Positions 57,113 to 64,000 of a stretch of DNA of 64,000 nt are shown here, in pieces (positions within the stretch are counted from its first letter, which is position 1; every line of letters begins with the position of its first letter). The notes under the pieces were generated by a model. That model did not search any database and was not told where the DNA came from. It saw nothing but the letters and a program-made list of their open reading frames with translations. Position numbers and translations under genes: made by a program. Source of the stretch: Desulfospira joergensenii DSM 10085 (lineage in GTDB: Bacteria > Desulfobacterota > Desulfobacteria > Desulfobacterales > Desulfobacteraceae); assembly GCF_000420085.1 (NCBI RefSeq), contig NZ_ATUG01000002.1, positions 1,178,001 through 1,242,000 of the forward strand, read 5' to 3'.

Positions 57113-58676
57113 AGATATAGGTTTACAGATCCATGAGGCCATTGCCCGCAATTTCCCCATTGCATCGGCCAGTGACGAGTTCTTTTATTTTCCCCAGGTC
57201 AAGGCCCGCGAACCGGACTGGGGAACCTGGGACCGGTTTTCTCCGGAGTTTATTTCCGGGTTTGTTAAAAGGCTTTCCTCATGGGAGGGTGAACTTGATG
57301 GACTTTCCACTGATTCGCCTTTATTAATTCCGGGGGAGAATCTGGAAATCCGGGTGCTCAAAAACAGGGTTCAAACCCTCGGGGAACAGCTGGATATCAT
57401 CCGGACATGGGAGACCCAGCCCTCCTTTTATCTGACCCTCACCTGCCTGGGCCTGTCCAATGCCCTGGAATCGGGGCGGTCTGAGGCGGGTCAGAGGGCC
57501 CGGGCCCTGCCACAGTTCCTGGATCAGGCAGCCAGAAATCTAAAAGACGTTCCTGAACTCTACCGGGATCTGGCCATGGAAATGATCCCGGATACTAGGG
57601 ATTATCTTTACATGCTCCTGCCTGAACTGCCTGAACTGTCGCCTTCCCTGGAGGCCCTGGACCGGTTTGGGGAGTGCCTGAAAAATCTTAAGGTGCGGCC
57701 GGGGTTTATCCTGCCCCGGGAAAAACTGGACCGGATTATTGATACCCATATCAACAGCGGCATGGGCATTCAAGAGGTCAATGGGGAACTGGATCTGGAG
57801 ATTCAGGCCGTAAACCGGGGATTAAAAAAAGAGGCCCGGAAAATGGGGATGAAGGACTGGCAGGAAGGGTATGAGTCCATTCCCCTCCCAAAGGCAGGCG
57901 AAGAGGGCCTGCTCGGGATCTTTAGGGATGAAGTTCAAAATCTCGGTCTTCACTGCAGATCATCGGGACTGGTATCGGACCGGATTTTTCAGGCCAATCC
58001 GGTCCGGGTGATGCCGGTCCCCGGGTACCTGTCTGCGGTCCGGGCTGCGTCAAGTTACAGCATTTCCCCGGGCCATCCCCCTTCAGGGGGGGTGTTTTAT
58101 GTGATTGATGCCCATGACCCGGACGAAGCCAAAAGGGGATACAACAGGGAATACCGGATCCTGGCCGCCCACGAGACCTGGCCGGGCCATCATCTTTTGG
58201 ATATCTCCCGGTGGAACCTGGCCTCTCCCGTACTCAGGGCCTTGGAACAGCCGATTTTTTACGAGGGATGGGCCTGCTTTGCCGAGGAACTTCTCTGGCT
58301 CACCGATTATACCCAGGAGCCCCGGGACCGTCTCATGCTTTTGAAAAGGAGACTGTGGCGGGCTGTCCGGGGAAAGGTCGACCTGGGACTCCAGACCGGT
58401 GCCATGGAAACGGATGAAGCGGCCGAATATCTGACCCGCACCGGCATGGGCCGGTCCCAGGCCCGGTCATCCGCCCGGAAATATTTATTGAACCCGGGTT
58501 ATCAATTGTGCTACACCTTGGGGCTGAGACGCTTTCTATCCCTGTTTGACCGATACGGTGAAAATGATCCAATCCAATTTTCCCGAAATATTCTGAGCCG
58601 GGGAGAGATCGGTTTCAAGGAACTTGAATCTTTATTAAAGCCGCATTTCACTGCCAACGGGGAATCAAATCAATAG
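57093..58676 (+). CDS. DUF885 metallopeptidase-like protein
   Basis: About 527 residues from ATG 57093, overlapping the upstream ATPase gene by 20 bases; a TTG at 57063 is the alternative. The zinc site is AAHETWPGHHLLDI near residue 360 with a downstream Glu in IFYEGWACFAEELLW, the DUF885 pattern. The end PGYQLCYTLGLRRFL is also typical. Several DUF885 relatives are thought to be carboxypeptidase-like. No signal peptide, so it would act on imported peptide in the cytoplasm. It lies directly between the importer and the ligase and methyltransferase genes. Confidence 0.85.
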   Translation: MLKNSAEDIGLQIHEAIARNFPIASASDEFFYFPQVKAREPDWGTWDRFSPEFISGFVKRLSSWEGELDGLSTDSPLLIPGENLEIRVLKNRVQTLGEQLDIIRTWETQPSFYLTLTCLGLSNALESGRSEAGQRARALPQFLDQAARNLKDVPELYRDLAMEMIPDTRDYLYMLLPELPELSPSLEALDRFGECLKNLKVRPGFILPREKLDRIIDTHINSGMGIQEVNGELDLEIQAVNRGLKKEARKMGMKDWQEGYESIPLPKAGEEGLLGIFRDEVQNLGLHCRSSGLVSDRIFQANPVRVMPVPGYLSAVRAASSYSISPGHPPSGGVFYVIDAHDPDEAKRGYNREYRILAAHETWPGHHLLDISRWNLASPVLRALEQPIFYEGWACFAEELLWLTDYTQEPRDRLMLLKRRLWRAVRGKVDLGLQTGAMETDEAAEYLTRTGMGRSQARSSARKYLLNPGYQLCYTLGLRRFLSLFDRYGENDPIQFSRNILSRGEIGFKELESLLKPHFTANGESNQ

Positions 58677-58684
58677 GGGGAATT

Positions 58685-60085
58685 TTGACCCGATCCCATG
58701 AGTTTTACGGCTATCATTCAGAATGGAACCTGGGCAGCCCGGGGGGCTGGGACTATCAGCGAATTACCCAGGAAATCGGCAAGGCTGTATGGGACAACCT
58801 GTTTCCGGGAGGGACCTCCGGTATTAAACTGGACTTTTATCATCCCCTGCTGTTTCCGGTAAACGGCCTGGTCAACCTCCTGCTTGAGGCACACAGGGCC
58901 AGGGAAGGTGACAATCCCGGGCTGATCGCCGTGGTGGCCGAAGAGGAAACCCTGGAAGATGTGGTGGAAAATCAGAACCTGGCCAGGCACCTGGACCGGA
59001 TTGAAGGCATTACCGGGATCCTTACGGCGCCCCAGTCCCTGGAGATAAACCACGGCCGGGTATGTTTCAAGGGCCGGCCTGTTTCCGCCGCATTCATGGA
59101 TTTCAACACCGATGTCCTCCTCTCCCTGCACAGAAAGCACGACCTTACCCCCATGCTCCAGGCGGTCCGGGAAGGACGGGTCATCAATCCCAGGGGCACC
59201 GAGCCCATCAACGTCAAAAGCATGTTCGAGGTGGTGACCGATCCTGAAACCAATGGCTCTTTTCATCGGGAAACCATTGAACGGACTCCCTGGACCCGCC
59301 GTTTTTTTCCCAGGTCCACCACGGGCCCGGACGGAGAAGCCATTCCAGACCTTGTGGAGTGGACCCGGGAAAATTGGGACAACCTGGTCCTGAAACCCGA
59401 ACGGGGATATTCCGGCCACGGGGTCTGTGTGGGAGGAATTTACAAGGACGGGGACAAGGCCGTTGAACTTGCCCTGGAAAAAGGGGCCTATATCGTCCAG
59501 AAAAAGGTGGATCTTGCCCTGTGGGCGGAAAAGGTTCCGGAACTGGACAAGGAGAACCGGTCCGTTGTCCTGACCACATTCCAGACCGATTTCAGGTGTC
59601 TTTTCGGCCCGGACGGCATGTTCGGATTTCTCTGCCGCTACGGCCAGGTTCCCACAAACGTGGGAAGCGGAGGCGGTGTCCAGCCCATGGCGGTCCTGGA
59701 ATCGGATATGACCGTGGGAGAGGCCACGAAACAGATCAATGACCTCATCCTGGACATGGAATACGGCCGGGTCGCCCGGGCCGTTGAATTTCAGGAAAAA
59801 CTGGCCCTGGATCACCGGTTTACCTATCTCCTGGGGCCCATAAAAATCGCCCTCCGCCCCAGGCTGATCACCCGGGCCCAGATCAACCGTCTTGAAACCT
59901 ATTGCCGGGGAATCTGGGAGGACTGCCTCACCCTGGAGTCCATGTGGCAGAACGGTGGCCTGGACTCCTACATCGATATCGAACCCGAGGAACTTGAAAT
60001 CGCAAGGTCCCAGCCCTGGAAAGGTTCTCCCGCTATTTTCGCATCCGACGGGATCTTCAGTTTCGGAGCCCATGAAAACCAGTGA
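58685..60085 (+). CDS. ATP-grasp-like ligase
   Basis: A 466-residue protein with an ATP-grasp-like core: LVLKPERGYSGHGVCVGG (ATP-binding lysine and Gly-rich loop) near 240, and VVLTTFQTDFRCLFGPDG and RYGQVPTNVGSGGGVQP further on. The upstream segment GRPVSAAFMDFNTDVLLSL and INPRGTEPINVKSMFE resembles permuted ATP-grasp/glutathionylspermidine-synthase-type enzymes, which form amide bonds. The substrate is unknown. The start is TTG behind AGGGGG. It overlaps the methyltransferase gene by 4 bases (GTGA), so the two are translationally coupled. Confidence 0.7.
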   Translation: MTRSHEFYGYHSEWNLGSPGGWDYQRITQEIGKAVWDNLFPGGTSGIKLDFYHPLLFPVNGLVNLLLEAHRAREGDNPGLIAVVAEEETLEDVVENQNLARHLDRIEGITGILTAPQSLEINHGRVCFKGRPVSAAFMDFNTDVLLSLHRKHDLTPMLQAVREGRVINPRGTEPINVKSMFEVVTDPETNGSFHRETIERTPWTRRFFPRSTTGPDGEAIPDLVEWTRENWDNLVLKPERGYSGHGVCVGGIYKDGDKAVELALEKGAYIVQKKVDLALWAEKVPELDKENRSVVLTTFQTDFRCLFGPDGMFGFLCRYGQVPTNVGSGGGVQPMAVLESDMTVGEATKQINDLILDMEYGRVARAVEFQEKLALDHRFTYLLGPIKIALRPRLITRAQINRLETYCRGIWEDCLTLESMWQNGGLDSYIDIEPEELEIARSQPWKGSPAIFASDGIFSFGAHENQ

Positions 60086-60858
60086 ACCCCCTAGCCAATG
60101 AAAACTGGTGGAAAGAGATCTTTGATGATCTCTATCTTTTGACCGACGGCCGTTCTGTCTGCGATCCTCAACTGACCTCCAGCGAAGTCGACTTTATTGA
60201 ATCGGCCCTGGGTTTTGATCCATCCGATTCCATTCTGGACCTGTGCGGTGGCCAGGGCCGCCATGCCCTGGAGCTTGCCCGGCGGGGTTTCTCAGATATA
60301 ACGGTCCTGGACTACTCCCATTACCTGGTCCGTGAGGGAGAAAAAAGGGCCGGGCAGGAGGGGCTGAACACCTCCTTTATCCAGGGGGATGCCCGGGATA
60401 CCGGCCTGGCCCCGGAAAGTTTTCAGGGGGTCATGATCATGGGCGGTTCATTCGGCTATTTTGTCCGGGAAGAGGAAAACCAGAGAATCTTAAGCGAATC
60501 CTTTCGAATCCTCAGGCCCGGGGGAACATTCCTCCTGGACCTTCCGGACAGGAGATTTGTCCTGGAAAATTTTAATCCGGTCTCGGTTCACAACCCGGGA
60601 AAAAATATCCGGGTGATCCGGAACCGGGAGCTTGAGGGGGATATCCTCTTCTGCCGGGAAATTGTTACCTGTGGGGACAGGGGCTGCTTAAGGGACAGCA
60701 ATTACAATATCCGCCTTTACAGCCCTGAAAAGATCGTCCGGATGCTGGGGGAGACCGGGTTTTTCGAACTCTCTTTCCAGGAGGATTTCATGGCCCGCCA
60801 GGAAACCGGGGATTACGGCACCATGACCAACCGGATGGTGGTTAAGGCCCTCAAGTAG
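60082..60858 (+). CDS. SAM-dependent methyltransferase
   Basis: A 258-residue class I methyltransferase. The SAM-binding motif is ILDLCGGQGRHALELARRG near 52-70, followed by TVLDYSHYLV (acidic loop) and GDARDTGLAPESFQGVMIMG. The GTG start overlaps the ATP-grasp gene stop. Last gene of the peptide operon. Together with the peptidase and ligase it suggests chemical modification of the imported compound; acceptor atom and substrate cannot be told. Confidence 0.88.
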   Translation: MNPLANENWWKEIFDDLYLLTDGRSVCDPQLTSSEVDFIESALGFDPSDSILDLCGGQGRHALELARRGFSDITVLDYSHYLVREGEKRAGQEGLNTSFIQGDARDTGLAPESFQGVMIMGGSFGYFVREEENQRILSESFRILRPGGTFLLDLPDRRFVLENFNPVSVHNPGKNIRVIRNRELEGDILFCREIVTCGDRGCLRDSNYNIRLYSPEKIVRMLGETGFFELSFQEDFMARQETGDYGTMTNRMVVKALK

Positions 60859-61392
60859 GCTTTTGGGCGGTTGCGGTTATTTTTTCTTGTCCTTCTGCTC
60901 GTGATTAATCGCAGAAACAAAACTCGTCCGTAAAAATCCAGTAAGCATAGCCTTGGTTGTATTTTAATACGATATCCGTTATATAGGTATCTTCGGTTAT
61001 ACTAGGGCAGTGAAATTCTTAACGTGGCCGAAGAATAACCGAAAGGGCGGAGCCGTGCCCTATTATCCTTTCTTTGAATTTCCTTTTCTTTAGAAGTTTC
61101 CGGTGATTTTACGTCCAGCCTCTTCAGTTCCTTCTGGGCAACACCCGGCATTCTCTCTCAGCTTTTTTCAAAAAATTTGTATCACATCATCATTCCCAAG
61201 TTCATTTCCTTTTAAAAAAGATTCGGATTCTCTCCTAAACCTGTGCCAAACACATGGTGGCATGCAGGCGGAATGGAATTCTCTTTTAGAACCAGCATCC
61301 CTTTGGCCATCGTATCCATACCCCTGATACCCAAGGGCATTAAACGGCTTTGGCAAAAATTAAGTAAACATTCGTAAAGGAGGGAATAAAAA
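60859..61392. other. Intergenic stretch with a pseudoknot-like fold
   Basis: No gene supported. TTCGGTTA (60992-60999) can pair with TAACCGAA (61036-61043), and TAGGGCA (61003-61009) with TGCCCTA (61056-61062); the helices cross. A competing hairpin ATTCTT/AAGAAT (61015-61036) lies between. The remainder is AT-rich. Confidence 0.45.
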
Positions 61393-64000
61393 ATGAAAAG
61401 CCATTATTGTCGCTTTATCCTATGTGTCGTTCTTATCAATGCCCTTGCCGCCTGCGCGGTGATCAAACCAGATCCCTTTAGAATTCAGATCGGGGATCGC
61501 AAATTCACCCCCAAAGAGATGGACTCCACGGCCATTGCTTTGGAACTGGGAAAAATCGATGCTTCCCATGCCAATATACTCCTCCAGGTCGACCATATTC
61601 CCACGCTGCGCCAGCGCCGGACACTTGAAGATCTGGGCATCCGGCTTGAGACGCCCCTGTCCGGCCATGCCTGGCTTGCCTCTGTTCCGACCTCTCTGAC
61701 AGCTGAACAGATAGAGAGCATTCCTCTGCGCTGGGTCGGTTTCCTGGATAATCGGGATAAGCTGGCGCCGTCCCTGAAGAAAAAAACAACAGGGGCATAT
61801 GCCGGCCGGGAGCCAGGCCGAATCGAATTGATGGTAAAATTGTTCCAGGAGGCAGATTTCAACGGGGTTGCCCGGCAACTGGAAAAACTTGGGGGGAAAA
61901 TTCTCCGGGATGCCGGAGAAAATCTGGGGGTGATCGTCGTATCCGTGCCCGAGGGGAAACTGGATTCGGTCGCGGCCATTAATGCCGTGCGATATGTTGA
62001 TCCGGCCCTTGGCCCTGGACTGCCGGAATCAGACAGGGCAAGGTCGTTTATCGGTGCCGACCCTGTACAGGCAGCAGGTATAGAGGGCACCGGGGTTACG
62101 GTGGGGGTCTTTGAATATGAGCATATTTACGCTGCCCATCCGGATTTCGGCGGCCGCGCCCTCAAAGGGGACGGCGGACCGACCTACCCGGATGAGGGTT
62201 TTGCCCATCCCACCATGACGGCGGGAATGATCGCCGGAGACGGATCCTTGGCAGCGGCAAACGGAGGGACCCCCCTCCAGTGGAGGGGTATGGCGCCGGA
62301 TGCCTTCATCAGTTTTTATGCATACCAGGACCCTGTGGATTCCGTGACCAACTACATGGACGATGTCCAGGATGCCGTTGTTAACGACGGCATTGATATG
62401 GCCAATAACTCCTGGGGGGATTCGGGGTGCGCGGATTTCGCCTATGGCGCCTATGCCGGGCGTGCCCCATTTCTGGACAATATCGTTCACGGCTCCCTGG
62501 GACGAAAGATCCCCATTATCTTTTCCGCCGGCAATGAACGCCGGGGAATTTGGGACTCGGACCTGGAGGATTACACCTATGACTGCCTGGCCAACACAGC
62601 TTCTCCCTTTGAGAACTACGGCAGCCTCAACCACCCAAAATCAGCCAAGAATATCCTGGCCGTGGGGGCTGTGGACAGTGACAACGATAAGATGTCCGAT
62701 TACAGCTCCTGGGGCCCCACCCTGGACGGAAGGATCAAGCCCGAGGTGGTGGCGTCCGGTCATCATAACGGGGCAGATGACGGGAATATTACCTTCATCG
62801 ACAACCCCTACGGCCGGGAAGTCGATGCCTGGGGAAATGAAACCTACGGCAACCCGAGCCAGCAGGATTTCCGTGTTCCCTATCGTTTTAACCCGGCAGA
62901 TCCGGATGATTTCCGGTATGGCTGGTATGGCCAGACTTCATCTGCAGCAGCCCAGGTTTCCGGTGGCTATGCCCTGATTCTGGATGCATGGCGCGAACAG
63001 TTTCCCGGCCGGGCCGATCCCCTGCCCTCCACCTATAAGGCCCTTGTGGTTCATACGGCCCGGGACCTGGACAACGCCACCTCCTGGTATAACCCCGGGC
63101 CCGACTATGCTTCGGGTTTCGGCGTTGTAGATGTGGATGCCGCAATTACATCTGTGCAGAGGCGGGAAGCATTGGAAAACCAAGTGGATCACGGCGGATC
63201 TGAAACCTATTACCTGGCAGTGGCAGCCGGGACTCCATCACTGAAAATTACACTGGCCTGGGATGATCCGGCCGCAGCCGACGGTGCCGACCCGGCCCTG
63301 ATCAACGATCTCGACTTGGTTGTCACCGCACCCGACGGAACCCGCCATTATCCCTGGACTCTGGACCCGGCCTCTCCGTCGGCTGATGCGCAGCAGAATC
63401 AGGCCGATCGTGTCAATAACCTGGAGCAGGTGGCGGTTGATGCCCCTGTTCAGGGCACCTGGGAAGTCAGTATCGCGGGCCACAGTGTTCCCGAAGGCCC
63501 ACAGCCATTTTCCCTGGTGGCGGACAACGGACCGGTCCGCAGACCCCTTGATCTTATCCTGGCCCTGGACATCTCAGACAGCATGAACTCTGCACCTCCG
63601 GGAGGAGGGCCCGTGGCCACAAAAATCGAATTGCTCAGGCAGGCCGTGGAGATATTCCTGGAAACCTGGAGTCTTCATGCCATCACAGACGATAAGATCG
63701 GAGTGGTCTATTTCAGCACGGATCTTTCCGGTATTCCAGGAGCGCCTTCCGTGCTCCTGGACCTGGATGCCCATCTTTTGAACATCATCGATCATGTGGG
63801 AATTGTCGGTGCCTCAGGCTGTACAGCCATGGGCGCAGCCCTGCAGGAGGCCTTTGACAGCTTTGATCCCCTGGGGAACAATAAACGCGCCATTGTTCTT
63901 TTCAGCGACGGTATGCAGAGCATCAATCCCTTTGTCGGTGAAGAGGGGACCCCGTCCCGTCTGAAAATAAAAGACTATGGTAGCGGTGAGACCCTGCCCT
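61393..64000 (+). CDS. Lipoprotein-type S8 protease with VWA domain (partial)
   Basis: Open from ATG 61393 (behind GGAGGG) to the window edge, at least 869 codons. The signal ends in a lipobox NALAACA at about residues 16-22. A subtilisin-like domain spans about 220-590: His in FAHPTMTAGMIAG near 272, Asn in PIIFSAGNERR, Ser in YGQTSSAAAQVSGG near 516. The expected catalytic Asp position reads VGVFEYEH near 239, apparently Glu. A P-domain-like beta region follows, then a von Willebrand A domain from about 718 with MIDAS DISDS and FSDGMQ. It is probably an outer-membrane or periplasmic surface protein acting on or binding extracellular targets. The gene continues beyond the window. Confidence 0.85.
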   Translation, partial: MKSHYCRFILCVVLINALAACAVIKPDPFRIQIGDRKFTPKEMDSTAIALELGKIDASHANILLQVDHIPTLRQRRTLEDLGIRLETPLSGHAWLASVPTSLTAEQIESIPLRWVGFLDNRDKLAPSLKKKTTGAYAGREPGRIELMVKLFQEADFNGVARQLEKLGGKILRDAGENLGVIVVSVPEGKLDSVAAINAVRYVDPALGPGLPESDRARSFIGADPVQAAGIEGTGVTVGVFEYEHIYAAHPDFGGRALKGDGGPTYPDEGFAHPTMTAGMIAGDGSLAAANGGTPLQWRGMAPDAFISFYAYQDPVDSVTNYMDDVQDAVVNDGIDMANNSWGDSGCADFAYGAYAGRAPFLDNIVHGSLGRKIPIIFSAGNERRGIWDSDLEDYTYDCLANTASPFENYGSLNHPKSAKNILAVGAVDSDNDKMSDYSSWGPTLDGRIKPEVVASGHHNGADDGNITFIDNPYGREVDAWGNETYGNPSQQDFRVPYRFNPADPDDFRYGWYGQTSSAAAQVSGGYALILDAWREQFPGRADPLPSTYKALVVHTARDLDNATSWYNPGPDYASGFGVVDVDAAITSVQRREALENQVDHGGSETYYLAVAAGTPSLKITLAWDDPAAADGADPALINDLDLVVTAPDGTRHYPWTLDPASPSADAQQNQADRVNNLEQVAVDAPVQGTWEVSIAGHSVPEGPQPFSLVADNGPVRRPLDLILALDISDSMNSAPPGGGPVATKIELLRQAVEIFLETWSLHAITDDKIGVVYFSTDLSGIPGAPSVLLDLDAHLLNIIDHVGIVGASGCTAMGAALQEAFDSFDPLGNNKRAIVLFSDGMQSINPFVGEEGTPSRLKIKDYGSGETLP

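Noticed and set aside
58718-60073. 451-codon frame opposite the ATP-grasp gene
   Set aside because: Antisense shadow; the plus-strand gene is overlapped correctly by its operon neighbours and has ligase motifs.

Overview
The window looks like a chromosomal segment of an anaerobic Desulfobacterota bacterium, probably Desulfobacterales. This is an inference from gene content: a short MetE-like protein, a DUF362 protein, several PAS/GAF and sigma-54 regulators, an archaemetzincin, a fermenter/sulfate-reducer style acyl-CoA dehydrogenase, and dispersed palindromic elements. No rRNA, tRNA or CRISPR array was found.

Layout. 1-7.3 kb is core: a sigma-54 activator, a PilZ-like protein, priA, and upp-uraA. 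7.3-29.5 kb is a lower-GC accessory/defence island. It holds a TPR protein, a giant exonuclease-RecQ-UvrD fusion coupled to a pRiA4b-like gene, a hipBA toxin-antitoxin pair, a lipoprotein, and the wreck of a retron-like DRT3 antiviral reverse-transcriptase locus. That locus originally read leftwards: DUF2971 gene, HEPN-like gene, drt3a, drt3b, then a structured non-coding RNA carrying an ACACACC stretch. Two insertion sequences, an IS-adjacent deletion and a perfect 4,129-bp tandem duplication have broken it. Order and frame allow most of the history to be reconstructed.

30-39 kb holds an SPFH/zinc-ribbon pair, a PAS histidine kinase, two tandem cysteine-rich GcvH-like proteins behind a good sigma-54 promoter, an archaemetzincin, and a sigma-54 response regulator. 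The regulator's own promoter is a diverged copy of the SPFH promoter region. I infer that kinase and regulator control the GcvH-like pair; this looks like a poorly described system.

39-51 kb is metabolic: a thioesterase, a transglutaminase-like protein, a thiamine ABC transporter (thiBPQ-like) under a TPP riboswitch with a visible terminator, a core-MetE-like protein, a tandem Usp, a DUF362 protein, a TIM-barrel isomerase/epimerase behind a second sigma-54 promoter, an acyl-CoA dehydrogenase, and a DUF523 protein.

51.5-60.9 kb is one tightly packed operon: a complete dipeptide/oligopeptide ABC transporter (SBP, two permeases, two ATPases) followed by a DUF885 metallopeptidase-like protein, an ATP-grasp-like ligase and a methyltransferase. 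This suggests import and remodelling of a specific peptide-like compound. The right edge cuts a lipoprotein-type S8 protease with a von Willebrand A domain.
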